The notes beneath the pieces are model-generated. The model ran no database searches, was not told the origin of the DNA, and was given only the letters and a program-made list of their open reading frames with translations. The position numbers were made by a program, and so were the translations under genes. From Paenimyroides marinum (GTDB taxonomy: Bacteria; Bacteroidota; Bacteroidia; Flavobacteriales; Flavobacteriaceae), in the NCBI RefSeq assembly GCF_900108395.1, contig NZ_FNXE01000003.1:97259-131480 (forward strand): a DNA stretch of 34,222 nt. The letters run 5' to 3'. Below, piece after piece: positions 16,570-25,219 of this stretch (its first letter is position 1; every line of letters starts with the position of its first letter).

Positions 16570-17049
16570 TTATTTTTTGTTTAATGATAATTTTACCGTT
16601 CCGCCCTCTAATACGCTCAGGTATTGTTCATATTCGGGGAACATGGCTTTTATTAAAGGTACATATTCTGAAATATCGCTTTCAATAACCATATTGGTCT
16701 CTGTTTCGGTGGTAATGGTTCCGCTGATCTGATAACTCATTATGTTTAAAGAAACATTGTTTCCGCTTCTTTGAAACGCATTTTCATATTCTGTTTCCTC
16801 ACAACTTCTTCCTTCATAATGAAAAAATTTAGCGGTATTGTCGGTTGACAACTGCAAAAAATCTTTGGTACAACCCGCAGTATGCGGATAAGCTACCGTA
16901 TATACCGGAACAATTTTTATTAATTGGATTTGCTGTGGCACCCATTCGCCCTGAGATGTTTGAACTTCTTCTTTTTTAGAGTCGTCAGATGAACCGCAGG
17001 AAAATAAAAATCCGAAGGTTATTATTGATAAAAAAAGATATTTTTTCAT
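16570..17049 (-). CDS. Small lipoprotein, possibly lipocalin-like
   Basis: This 159-residue protein has a lipoprotein signal (MKKYLFLSIITFGFLFSC, Cys18). It is followed by GSSDDSKKEE, an acidic stretch of the sort that promotes surface export of lipoproteins in Bacteroidota. The mature part is beta-rich. Features such as CTKDFLQLSTDNTAKF, SCEETEYE, a NVSLNI strand and an ISGTITTETETNMVIE strand fit the lipocalin-like domains frequent in flavobacterial lipoproteins. Two cysteines in the mature part (in TAGCTKD and GRSCEET) could form a disulfide. Ligand and role are unknown. It is bracketed by terminators, so it is probably its own unit. Confidence 0.75.
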   Translation of the reverse strand: MKKYLFLSIITFGFLFSCGSSDDSKKEEVQTSQGEWVPQQIQLIKIVPVYTVAYPHTAGCTKDFLQLSTDNTAKFFHYEGRSCEETEYENAFQRSGNNVSLNIMSYQISGTITTETETNMVIESDISEYVPLIKAMFPEYEQYLSVLEGGTVKLSLNKK

Positions 17050-17090
17050 AAAAATTTTTCATTAATTAGGTGAAAACGAAGATAATAAAA

Positions 17091-17114
17091 AATCCCATTT
17101 TAGGGAATGGGATT
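17091..17114 (-). terminator. Terminator downstream of gltX
   Basis: AATCCCATT (17091-17099) and AATGGGATT (17106-17114) are perfect nine-base arms; on the minus strand TTTTTTATT follows. It lies about 130 bases past the gltX stop, and the intervening stretch contains nothing recognisable. Confidence 0.7.
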
Positions 17115-17242
17115 TAGAAAAATTTAGAAAAAAATTGTTGTTGTTGATATGAAAAAAATATCATAATGCAATTAACATTTGGGCATTTGCTAATCACATC
17201 CCAAAAATAGAACTCTTTTTTTAATTACAAAATTTTAAATTG

Positions 17243-18766
17243 TTAAAATTGGCGTTTTTTGAAATGCGTTATGCAATTATTTATTCTTTTTACGGTTTCT
17301 TGTTTGCCTAATACAGAAATAATTTCAAATAAATCGGGGCCTTTCATAGCGCCAACTATTGAAACGCGAAGCGGTTGCATAATTTTACCCATACCCAGTT
17401 CATTTTCCTGAATCCAGGTTTTAACGGTGGTTTCAATTTCTTTGGGATCGAAATTTTCAACATTTTCTATCACCGAGATAACCTGTTGCATTAAATCGGC
17501 CGTATCATCTTTCCAGTTTTTTGCCGCTTTTTCGTCGTATTGTTCAGGTGCCACAAAAAAGAAATCTACTAAATCATACAAATCTGTAATTAAATCGGCA
17601 CGATCTTTTACCAAACCAATTACTTTTTCTATGGTTTCATCTGTTGCTGTGATTTGCTTTTGTTCTAAAACCGGCTTTAAAAACATAGCCAGTTCGCTGT
17701 TTTCTTTATGAACCAAAATTTGATGATTGAACCATTTGTTTTTCTCCGGATCAAATTTTGCACCCGATTTGTTTACGCGTACCAAATCAAACGCCTGCAC
17801 CAGTTCACCTAATGTAAAAATTTCTTTATCAGTGCCATCGTTCCAACCTAGTAACGCCAAAAAATTTATTACTGCTTCCGGGAAATAACCTTTTTCACGG
17901 TATCCCATTGCCATTTCCCCGGTTTCAGATTTCCAATCTAACGGAAATACGGGAAATCCTAATTTATCACCGTCACGTTTTGATAATTTTCCGTTACCCA
18001 CCGGTTTTAAAATCAATGGTAAATGGGCAAATTCAGGTGCATTCCACCCAAAAGAACGATATAATAAATAATGCAAAGGCAACGAAGGCAACCATTCTTC
18101 ACCACGGATTACGTGAGAGGTTTCCTGCAAATGATCGTCAACGATATTCGCTAAATGGTAGGTTGGCATGCCATCTGATTTATACAGTACTTTATCATCT
18201 AACAAAGAGGTATCAAAAGTTACTTCACCACGGATCATATCGTTCAAAACCAATTTTTCGTCTACCGGCATTTTAAAACGAATCACGTACGGGTCTTTAT
18301 TGTACAAACGGGCTTCTAATTCTTCTAAGGGCATATTCAATGAAGTTTTCAGACCGTTGCGAACCGTGTGGTTGTAAATAAAAACGCCTCCTTTAGCTTC
18401 GGTTTCTTTGCGCAGGGCATCTAAATCTTCGGCAGTGTCAAAAGCATAATAAGCAAATCCGTTGTGAACCAGATCCAATGCGTACTGTTTGTACAGATGT
18501 TTGCGATCGCTTTGACGGTACGGCCCGAATTTTTCGTTTTTACCAATGGTTTCATCAGGCTGGATGCCCAACCATTTTAACGATTCAAAAATATAATCTT
18601 CTGCTCCGGGAACAAATCTGTTCTGATCGGTATCTTCTATACGTACATAGAACACACCGTTGTTTTTCTTAGCAAACAGATAATTAAATAAAGCCGTCCT
18701 TACACCGCCTATATGCAAAGGACCGGTGGGACTCGGGGCAAACCGAACGCGTACTTGTTTTGTCAT
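17243..18766 (-). CDS. gltX: Glutamate--tRNA ligase
   Basis: This class I aminoacyl-tRNA synthetase charges tRNA-Glu in the cytoplasm. It has 507 residues. The HIGH motif is present as PSPTGPLHIGG (His18) and the KMSKS loop as KLSKR (260-264). YRQSDRK, the RFKMP segment and the helical anticodon-binding C-terminus are all recognisable. The ATG at 18766 gives the standard N-terminus MTKQVRVRFAPSPTG. A -7 box lies 17 bases upstream within the 32-base gap to the ligase gene, so gltX can be transcribed alone or together with the upstream operon. Confidence 0.97.
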   Translation of the reverse strand: MTKQVRVRFAPSPTGPLHIGGVRTALFNYLFAKKNNGVFYVRIEDTDQNRFVPGAEDYIFESLKWLGIQPDETIGKNEKFGPYRQSDRKHLYKQYALDLVHNGFAYYAFDTAEDLDALRKETEAKGGVFIYNHTVRNGLKTSLNMPLEELEARLYNKDPYVIRFKMPVDEKLVLNDMIRGEVTFDTSLLDDKVLYKSDGMPTYHLANIVDDHLQETSHVIRGEEWLPSLPLHYLLYRSFGWNAPEFAHLPLILKPVGNGKLSKRDGDKLGFPVFPLDWKSETGEMAMGYREKGYFPEAVINFLALLGWNDGTDKEIFTLGELVQAFDLVRVNKSGAKFDPEKNKWFNHQILVHKENSELAMFLKPVLEQKQITATDETIEKVIGLVKDRADLITDLYDLVDFFFVAPEQYDEKAAKNWKDDTADLMQQVISVIENVENFDPKEIETTVKTWIQENELGMGKIMQPLRVSIVGAMKGPDLFEIISVLGKQETVKRINNCITHFKKRQF

Positions 18767-18782
18767 CTTTTTCTTTTTTGTT

Positions 18783-18790
18783 CAAAGATA
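18783..18790 (-). promoter_or_regulatory. -7 box of gltX
   Basis: CAAAGATA on the plus strand reads TATCTTTG on the minus strand, an exact consensus -7 box. No TTG is seen at the usual upstream spacing. Confidence 0.5.
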
Positions 18791-18798
18791 AAAAGTTC

Positions 18799-20085
18799 TT
18801 ATCTCTTATCTATAAATGTTAAAGGTTTTCTAATTAAAGGATCAAAAATAATCTTTTGCAAAGTTAATTCATCTTCAAAAACAATCTGTGGTGTTACGCG
18901 TAATTTTGCGCGAAAATAATCTTTTAATTTGCCTGAAAACTCATCAGAAGTATCGGTTGAAAATAAACGGACAACTATTTCATCTGTTCCAATTTCGTTA
19001 GACGATATTTCTATTAAATGCAGTTTTACTTCTTTAAAATGTGCCACGGCATCGTGCATGGCGGGTGGGTATAACGTGGTGCCTTTGTACTTTATCATGT
19101 GTTGCTTTCTGCCTTCCACAGGACCTAAACGATACGTGGTTCTTCCGCATGAACAAACAGCAGTATGCTTGCGAACCAGATCTCCGGTTTTAAAACGCAG
19201 TAACGGCATGGCCTCAATACCCAAAGTGGTAACGACCAATTCGCCCAATTCGCCGTCTTTTACTCTGTTTCCGGCATCGTCTAAAATTTCAGTAATGATT
19301 AATTCGGGGTGATGATGCCCGCCCTGAAACTGGTTACATTCGGTAAACGCAGCACTCATTTCGGTAGATGCATAAGTAGAATACAAATCAATGTTCCATT
19401 TCTCACGGATTCTACTGGCTAAAAGCGTAGGGGTTAAATCGGTGGTACGCAAAGCTTCGCCAATGCAAATCACTCCTTTTACCGAACTGTTTTTATAATC
19501 GATAGTATTTTCTTCGGCATATTCAATCATTTTAAGAAGGAAAGACGGAACGGCAATCAGGTATTTTGGGTGATACCGCAAAATAGAATCCCATTGTAAA
19601 GGCGGCACTCCTGCCCCAACCCGAACAATACCCGCACCTAATTTCCGAAGTCCTAAAAAATACGCCAAACCTGCCATAAACCGTCGGTCAATGGTCGTCA
19701 TTAACTGTACCAGATCGCCCTTTTGAACACCGGCACACCGAAAAGACAACAGTTCGTTATACGCCAAACGGTCTAAATCATTATCTGTTAGTCCAAAAGT
19801 AACCGGATCGCCCAACGTGCCCGAAGTAGTGGCATAATCGAGAATTTCGTGTTTGGGAACGCATAAAAAATCATCGTTATACAATTGCAAATCGGTTTTG
19901 GTGGTTACCGAAATTTTTAACAAATCATCTGTGGTTCTGATGGTATCAGTCTGAATATTTTCCGATTTAAATTTGCGTTGATAAAAAGGTGATTTTTCCA
20001 TTAAATACGCAATCTGTTTTCGCAACAAATCGTTTTGAAAAGCTTCTATTTCCGCTTGGTTTTTGGTTTCTATTTCAGGTATCAT
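18799..20085 (-). CDS. PaaK-like adenylate-forming (phenylacetate-CoA ligase family) enzyme
   Basis: This 428-residue protein belongs to the ANL superfamily and is closest in layout to phenylacetate--CoA ligases, which activate a carboxylic acid as an acyl-AMP and transfer it to CoA. The P-loop is TTSGTLGDP (86-94), the core motif is YASTEM (238-243), the ribose-binding Asp is in RFKTGDL (297-303), and the hinge region is EGRKQHMIKYKGTTLYP. A CSCGRT segment (311-316) resembles the metal-binding knuckle of the family. Its ATG overlaps the stop of the C45-type gene by four bases (ATGA), implying translational coupling. The acid substrate is unknown; an aromatic or polyene acid is plausible from context. 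Confidence 0.85.
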   Translation of the reverse strand: MIPEIETKNQAEIEAFQNDLLRKQIAYLMEKSPFYQRKFKSENIQTDTIRTTDDLLKISVTTKTDLQLYNDDFLCVPKHEILDYATTSGTLGDPVTFGLTDNDLDRLAYNELLSFRCAGVQKGDLVQLMTTIDRRFMAGLAYFLGLRKLGAGIVRVGAGVPPLQWDSILRYHPKYLIAVPSFLLKMIEYAEENTIDYKNSSVKGVICIGEALRTTDLTPTLLASRIREKWNIDLYSTYASTEMSAAFTECNQFQGGHHHPELIITEILDDAGNRVKDGELGELVVTTLGIEAMPLLRFKTGDLVRKHTAVCSCGRTTYRLGPVEGRKQHMIKYKGTTLYPPAMHDAVAHFKEVKLHLIEISSNEIGTDEIVVRLFSTDTSDEFSGKLKDYFRAKLRVTPQIVFEDELTLQKIIFDPLIRKPLTFIDKR

Positions 20086-21695
20086 AACTTTTTCAGGGCT
20101 TTTTGATGATTCTTGATAATTGCTTTTCGTTCTGTTTCTGAACTGATTTCTTTTTGCAGGGCAAGTTCGTAATTTTTTACCGCATTTTGCCAGTTTTGCT
20201 GCACCATATAATAATCGCCCAACAATTTACAGGTACGCCACAAATCGGGATTTAACCAGGCAAAATCATTCAGAAAATCTTCTGATAGCACCGTTTTTCC
20301 GTCAATGGAATGCTCTATAATTTCTTCTGCCTTCTTATATAAACGATAGTTTTTGAAGGCTGATGACGAAATAAAATCATCTGCAGGTAATTCCATTCGT
20401 TTTACGGGTTTTAATTCGTTTCCAGAAAAAATATCTTTTAAGTCATACGCATCAAAAGCACCTAATTGGTACGGATTGTTTGAAACATACATTATTAATT
20501 TTTGAGGTTGAAAGATCACCGCATGATGTGCCATTAATTGATTTAATGCTTTTTCGTTACCCAAACCAATATTTTGATGGTGCAGCCCCGATACATCCCG
20601 CAAGACATTTAAAACATCATCTACCTGATACGTTTGTTTTTCGGGAAAAGATTCTTCTAATTTTTCTAAACGATACTGCGAATGTGAATGTTCTATGTGT
20701 TGCTGATTACGCCTGTCAGACTGATAACTTTTAGACTGAAAATGGTTGGTACAGATTAATTTTCCGTTCTGCTGCTCGTACACATCAAACTTTTTAGGAC
20801 TCATTTCAATAACAACCGCTTTGTTATCCCGGGCACTTCCTATCAAAAAAGATTCTGACACAAAAACCTCAAATGTTTGTGCAATCTGAACCGCTTCATC
20901 AATATTCTCCGCATTTTGCAAAATGTAACGTGCCACAATAGAAACCGGCGTTTTGCCACGCAACGGAATAGACGATTTGCCGGCATTCAGCGTAACGGTC
21001 AACCCTTTTTCGTTCATTCCCGAAACCACGCCCACCATTCCAGGCCAGGTAACCGACGCATAGTTATACCCCTTTTCAGGGCGGATAAATTCAACGATTT
21101 TATTTTTTGCAAAAGCATCGTTTACATAAAAATCGAAATTACGACCAATAAGCAAATTTCCATCTTCGGTATAATCGCCCCACAGAGCAACTGACGAACA
21201 GCCCACCAACATTAAATCCTGCATGGCGTGACCAATATCATGCGAACTGTGCAACAGTAAATTGCGTTCAAATTTTGTTCCCAAATCGTTAAAGGTATTG
21301 CTGCCAAAGGCAGAAAGGGCAAAAAGTTCCTGTTTTAATTCTAACGGAACATCATCTAATATAAAACGGTTGTACCACTTTAAAAACAGCAATAATTTTT
21401 TTTGTTTGGAAGGATTTGGAATGATTTCAGCAACTTTATCAAAGAAAATATGTTCCTGATAATGATATAATTTCTGAGTAAGCAATCCTTTTTTGTAGCC
21501 CAGTTCATAAGGATTTCCGCCGATTCGCAATTGCCAGTTTCCGTTTTCAGACCGGTTTAAGACATCGGAATGGCTTAAGTTAACCGATTGCTTAGCCAGT
21601 TGGTTTTGATAAACCTCTGTTTCCTTTTTAAGATTTTTAATACCGGAACAGCTTACCATTGAAAAAAAGAGAAATACTAAGCTAATTTTTTTCAT
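20082..21695 (-). CDS. C45-family (acyl-CoA:6-APA acyltransferase-like) Ntn-hydrolase lipoprotein with C-terminal TPR-like segment
   Basis: From the ATG at 21695 this is a protein of about 537 residues with a lipoprotein signal (lipobox MVSC, Cys16); an upstream in-frame ATG at 21722 would spoil the signal. The central domain has the C45 Ntn pattern. The probable nucleophile Cys166 is in LVGCSSVALWGD, followed by GNLLIGRNFDF, GMVGVVSGMNEKGLTV and PVSIVARYIL. In autoproteolytic family members cleavage would fall before the Cys; here about 165 residues precede it, so processing is uncertain. The end (YYMVQQNWQNAVKNYELALQKE) looks like a TPR. It overlaps the oxidoreductase gene by 14 bases and the ligase gene by four. 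Probable role: periplasmic or outer-membrane acyl transfer or amide hydrolysis. Confidence 0.82.
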   Translation of the reverse strand: MKKISLVFLFFSMVSCSGIKNLKKETEVYQNQLAKQSVNLSHSDVLNRSENGNWQLRIGGNPYELGYKKGLLTQKLYHYQEHIFFDKVAEIIPNPSKQKKLLLFLKWYNRFILDDVPLELKQELFALSAFGSNTFNDLGTKFERNLLLHSSHDIGHAMQDLMLVGCSSVALWGDYTEDGNLLIGRNFDFYVNDAFAKNKIVEFIRPEKGYNYASVTWPGMVGVVSGMNEKGLTVTLNAGKSSIPLRGKTPVSIVARYILQNAENIDEAVQIAQTFEVFVSESFLIGSARDNKAVVIEMSPKKFDVYEQQNGKLICTNHFQSKSYQSDRRNQQHIEHSHSQYRLEKLEESFPEKQTYQVDDVLNVLRDVSGLHHQNIGLGNEKALNQLMAHHAVIFQPQKLIMYVSNNPYQLGAFDAYDLKDIFSGNELKPVKRMELPADDFISSSAFKNYRLYKKAEEIIEHSIDGKTVLSEDFLNDFAWLNPDLWRTCKLLGDYYMVQQNWQNAVKNYELALQKEISSETERKAIIKNHQKALKKL

Positions 21696-23214
21696 ATCCC
21701 ACTTTTTTAAATACCTTATCAAAAAAATCTTCTTTGCCCACCATCTCTGCCACTGTTAAAAAACCAGTAATGGTTACTCCTAAAATGCCGTGCAATCGTA
21801 GATTTTGTCCGGTTAAAAACAAATTATCAATTTTGGTTTTTGGAGAAATCAGTGTTTTTAGAGGTTGGTCACTATCTTTTTCAAACCCGTACATGGTGCC
21901 GTCTGCAGTACCGATATAATCACGGTATGAAAGCGGCGACGAGGTATGAACCGATTGTATCTGCTGCTTAATATCCGGAAAATATTTTGTCAGTAATTCG
22001 ATCATATTTGAAGCAATACGATCTTTAAAAACCCCATAATCCTCTCCCCTGTCCTGCTCTTTTTTAACGGTGTTAAACGTATCTTTCCATTTCTGCACCT
22101 GTTCATAATCCATATAAGTCATCAGCGAAATGCTTTGAGTAAATTCTGACTGTTTTTTATGCGGATTGGTGGTAATAACCATCATTTTGGGTCGGTTATC
22201 TGTCCAGTTATCAGAACATTGAAACACCTCATCTTCTGATTCAAAATGATAAATGTTGTGGTTAAAATACGGAACCGTTTCGGGTTTTAAAATCAAATGC
22301 ACAGAAAAAACCGATGGTCCGTTTGTTAAACTGTTTATTCTTTTAATGTAAGGTTTGCGCTGGTTCTCCTCATTAAATAGTGAAAACAATTGCTTTAAAT
22401 CGATATCCGACACAAATTGGGAGGCTTTATAAATGGTATCTTCGGTTTCACAACTTTCTAACACCGAATGGTTAAAGTTTAATTTGTTTACCTTTTGATG
22501 TTTAAACAAATCTGCCTGATGCTTCCTTAATTGCCTTACAAAAGCTTTGGTTAACTGACTGCCGCCTTTTACGCACCGCCACGCACTTTGAATATACGAA
22601 TTTACCGTTAAAGCGTGTACATAAAACGGCGTGTGCCCTCCGTTTAAAGCATACAGGAAATTATTGCCCAGCAACACCGCTTTTAGCTTAGTATTTGAAG
22701 TGATTGTTGACATTACCGATGTTACGGAATGCCTCATCAGTTCTTCATTATAACCAACCCCTTTTTTAAGATGATACAGCGGAAACTGGCTACAATAATA
22801 ACGAATGGTTTCTATGTATTTTTTAAGGGCTTGTTCTTCTTCGGGAAAATAGTTTAAAAGTTGGCGGACAAAATTATCGTATCCCTGTGCCTGCGGATAT
22901 TGAAGGGTTTCGTTGCCAAAGCTGATTACATCAAACTGATTGAGGTTGAGCTGCTCTAAGATTAAATCGTTTAAAATATCAAGATATGAAAAATAACTGC
23001 CTAAATTTTCATTGGGATGCAATCCGCCAATATAATGAACACCGGTATCTAATATGGTTTTATCACGTACAAATGTTTGCAAATTACCGCCGTACTGATT
23101 ATTTTTCTCTAAAACACACACTTTTTTACTTTCACGTGCTAGTAATAAAGCCGAAACCAATCCGCCTAAACCGCTACCTATTACAACAACATCGTATGTT
23201 CTAATTTGTTTCAT
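21682..23214 (-). CDS. FAD-dependent oxidoreductase, phytoene desaturase/carotenoid isomerase-like
   Basis: This 510-residue protein has an N-terminal Rossmann dinucleotide motif (VVIGSGLGGLVSALLLA), the ARESKKVCVLEKNNQYGG extension and, at the C-terminus, NLFLTGQNLRLHGILGVTITG. The latter is the second FAD-contact motif of the CrtI/CrtISO/retinol-saturase group. Members desaturate, isomerise or saturate polyenes. It is the first gene of a three-gene overlapping operon with the C45-type lipoprotein and PaaK-like ligase. I see no crtB or crtY neighbour, so classical carotenoid synthesis is not supported by context; processing of an aryl-polyene or flexirubin-type pigment is an alternative. Confidence 0.85.
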   Translation of the reverse strand: MKQIRTYDVVVIGSGLGGLVSALLLARESKKVCVLEKNNQYGGNLQTFVRDKTILDTGVHYIGGLHPNENLGSYFSYLDILNDLILEQLNLNQFDVISFGNETLQYPQAQGYDNFVRQLLNYFPEEEQALKKYIETIRYYCSQFPLYHLKKGVGYNEELMRHSVTSVMSTITSNTKLKAVLLGNNFLYALNGGHTPFYVHALTVNSYIQSAWRCVKGGSQLTKAFVRQLRKHQADLFKHQKVNKLNFNHSVLESCETEDTIYKASQFVSDIDLKQLFSLFNEENQRKPYIKRINSLTNGPSVFSVHLILKPETVPYFNHNIYHFESEDEVFQCSDNWTDNRPKMMVITTNPHKKQSEFTQSISLMTYMDYEQVQKWKDTFNTVKKEQDRGEDYGVFKDRIASNMIELLTKYFPDIKQQIQSVHTSSPLSYRDYIGTADGTMYGFEKDSDQPLKTLISPKTKIDNLFLTGQNLRLHGILGVTITGFLTVAEMVGKEDFFDKVFKKVGYEKN

Positions 23215-23525
23215 TGTGTTGATACGCTTTCAGATGTTTCTGATTTTGAGTCAAAATAAAATTTTCAAAATCTGCATTAAAAGTACAACAAACTACAATG
23301 ATTTACTGAATATTCATTTACATTTTTAAAAACAATAAACATTCCCGAGAAAGTAATTATAATCTTTAGAATCTCGATAATGTACGTTTGGTTTTATTCC
23401 TAATTTGCTAAAACGTTTTTAGACAATAAGATACTTGATTGTTGTACAAAACCAACACCTCTTCTTAATTTTTTCAATTAAACTACTCTTTATTAATAAT
23501 TTGCAAAAATAATATAAAAGACGTT
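23215..23525. other. AT-rich divergent intergenic region
   Basis: This region separates the minus-strand oxidoreductase operon from the plus-strand Rhs operon. I see no gene. CAAAAATA at 23504-23511 reads TATTTTTG on the minus strand and could be a -7 box for the oxidoreductase operon, but it is about 290 bases from the start codon. No exact box lies closer. I find no clear hairpin here. Confidence 0.4.
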
Positions 23526-23556
23526 TTTGTTAATTTAACATTTTATTATACCTTTG
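23526..23556 (+). promoter_or_regulatory. Promoter of the Rhs operon
   Basis: TTTG at 23526-23529 and TACCTTTG at 23549-23556 are separated by 19 bases, the ideal layout of a flavobacterial housekeeping promoter (-33 TTTG, -7 TAnnTTTG). Transcription should begin near 23563, leaving a leader of about 105 bases before the propeller gene. Confidence 0.7.
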
Positions 23557-23579
23557 CCGCAACTTTAAAAACATCATTA

Positions 23580-23660
23580 ATGAAACACTACAATACTACA
23601 AATAAAGTAGTTAGAACTGCTTTATACACTTCACAACACAGTTTATACAAATCAAACTAA
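23580..23660 (+). CDS. 26-residue leader ORF in the 5' untranslated region of the Rhs operon
   Basis: An ATG at 23580 opens a 26-codon frame (MKHYNTTNKVVRTALYTSQH and six more residues) that stops ten bases before the propeller gene ATG. It lies wholly inside the predicted transcript leader. A hairpin falls within it: TAAAGTAG (23603-23610) and CTGCTTTA (23617-23624) with one G-U pair and a six-base loop. It could be a regulatory leader peptide or chance; the composition shows no run of a single amino acid that would suggest classic attenuation. Confidence 0.3.
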   Translation: MKHYNTTNKVVRTALYTSQHSLYKSN

Positions 23661-23669
23661 TTCTCAATT

Positions 23670-25217
23670 ATGAAAAAGCACTTACTTTTTCTGCTTTTCG
23701 GTGTATCTGCATTTAGCGGCTACAGCCAGAAAGTGGTATGGGAAAAAACCATCGGCGGTGCACATGCCGACTATCTTTTTGATATGGTTCCCACACTGGA
23801 CTACGGATTTCTGCTTGCAGGCAGTTCCCTTTCGGACAAATCAGGAGTAAAATCACAAAAAGGACAGGGGAACCTTGATTACTTTTTGTGGAAAATGGAT
23901 AAAAGCGGTGATGAAGAATGGCAATTGAGCTTTGGCGGCGAAGGTCAGGACATCTTAAAAAGCATTTATCCAACTGCCGATATGGGGTACATACTGGGCG
24001 GCTATTCCAACTCCGGTAAAAGCGAAACAAAAACTTCTGAAAACAAAGGCAAGAACGACCTCTGGATCATTAAAATTAACGCCCGTGGCGACCAGGAGTG
24101 GCAGCAGAGCTATGGTGGTGACGGCGATGACCGCCTGGTACAGATCAAACAGGTTAAAGGTGGCGGCTATGTGATTGCAGGAACGACCAATTCAGGAAAA
24201 AACGATCAAAAAGCGGAAGATAAATTCGGCGGACTGGATTACTGGATCATTAAAACCGACAAACAAGGCAAAGTAGAATGGGAACGGTCGTTCGGCGGTA
24301 TCTATAACGACGAACCGCGAACCATCGTTGAAACCGAAAACGGATTCGTTATCGGTGGTGTTTCCAACTCGCCGGCATCGGGAAACAAACTAAAAGAAGG
24401 TTACGGCGGTTACGATTTATGGATTCTGGAGCTGGACAATAAGGGAAACAAATTAAACGAATATGTTTTAGGAAGTGAAAATGACGACCAGCTCAACGAG
24501 ATCTTAATAAACGAAGACAAAAGTGGTTATACCCTTACAGGAAACACGTATTCTGAAAACGGTACGGGTAACCTAACGGTAAAAGCAGAAAAAGGCAGCG
24601 ACTTTTTTGTAATCAACACCGACAACAACTTTAGTCCTACTTCACAGTATGGTTTTGATTTAGAAGGAAGTGAATTTTTAACTTCAACCGATGTAACGGC
24701 AAACAAAAACCTGTTGCTTTCAGGTTACAAAGCCGATGAAAAGACCGGTAAGAAAAGTTATGTGGCTATTGAGGTCAACAACGACGGTGAAATAACATGG
24801 GAAAAGGAACTATCTACCAGCGGTGACGATTTGCTTAGAAAAACCGTGATTACCCGCGACGGCGGACTGGTGTTTGCTGGAAACTCCACAGGCAAAAGTG
24901 CCCAATACAAAACATCGGTACAGGGACGTGACGATTACTGGGTGGTAAAACTGGGACCAAAAGAAGAAATAAAACAACCTGAAATCAAGATAGAAGCTTT
25001 TCCGAACCCTACCGACGGCTTTACGCAGATCGTGATCAACCACGAGTATAAGGAAGGTGTGGTCAACGTATACGATTTAAACGGGCGTTTGTTACACACC
25101 GAACAATTGAAATACGATATGGTGGCTGTTGATTTAAGCAGATACGCCATGGGAACCTATGTCATTAATATCAAGACCGATGTGGTAAACACTTCAGTAA
25201 AAGTCATAAAGAACTAA
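23670..25217 (+). CDS. Secreted seven-bladed beta-propeller-like protein with T9SS type A sorting domain
   Basis: This 515-residue protein starts with a signal peptide (MKKHLLFLLFGVSAFSGYSQ). Seven repeats of roughly 55-60 residues follow (about 23-430), each with the pattern E-W-x-x-S-F/Y-G-G, then D-x-x-x-x-I, a GG/NG-Y/F-V/I-I-x-G-x-S/T-x-S turn, and D-x-W-I/V-x-K. This predicts a seven-bladed propeller. The end (EAFPNPTDGF, NVYDLNGRLL, MGTYVINI, a Val/Lys tail) is a type A T9SS C-terminal domain. It is the first gene of the Rhs operon, two bases before the next ORF, so it is probably the exported surface partner of the Rhs proteins. Direct function is unknown. Codon use is GC-richer than in the suf region. 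Confidence 0.82.
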   Translation: MKKHLLFLLFGVSAFSGYSQKVVWEKTIGGAHADYLFDMVPTLDYGFLLAGSSLSDKSGVKSQKGQGNLDYFLWKMDKSGDEEWQLSFGGEGQDILKSIYPTADMGYILGGYSNSGKSETKTSENKGKNDLWIIKINARGDQEWQQSYGGDGDDRLVQIKQVKGGGYVIAGTTNSGKNDQKAEDKFGGLDYWIIKTDKQGKVEWERSFGGIYNDEPRTIVETENGFVIGGVSNSPASGNKLKEGYGGYDLWILELDNKGNKLNEYVLGSENDDQLNEILINEDKSGYTLTGNTYSENGTGNLTVKAEKGSDFFVINTDNNFSPTSQYGFDLEGSEFLTSTDVTANKNLLLSGYKADEKTGKKSYVAIEVNNDGEITWEKELSTSGDDLLRKTVITRDGGLVFAGNSTGKSAQYKTSVQGRDDYWVVKLGPKEEIKQPEIKIEAFPNPTDGFTQIVINHEYKEGVVNVYDLNGRLLHTEQLKYDMVAVDLSRYAMGTYVINIKTDVVNTSVKVIKN

Positions 25218-25219
25218 TC

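Noticed and set aside
21682..23214. A genuine carotenoid biosynthesis gene such as crtI
   Set aside because: Only the general FAD and CrtI/CrtISO fold motifs are visible, and there is no phytoene synthase, cyclase or hydroxylase alongside.
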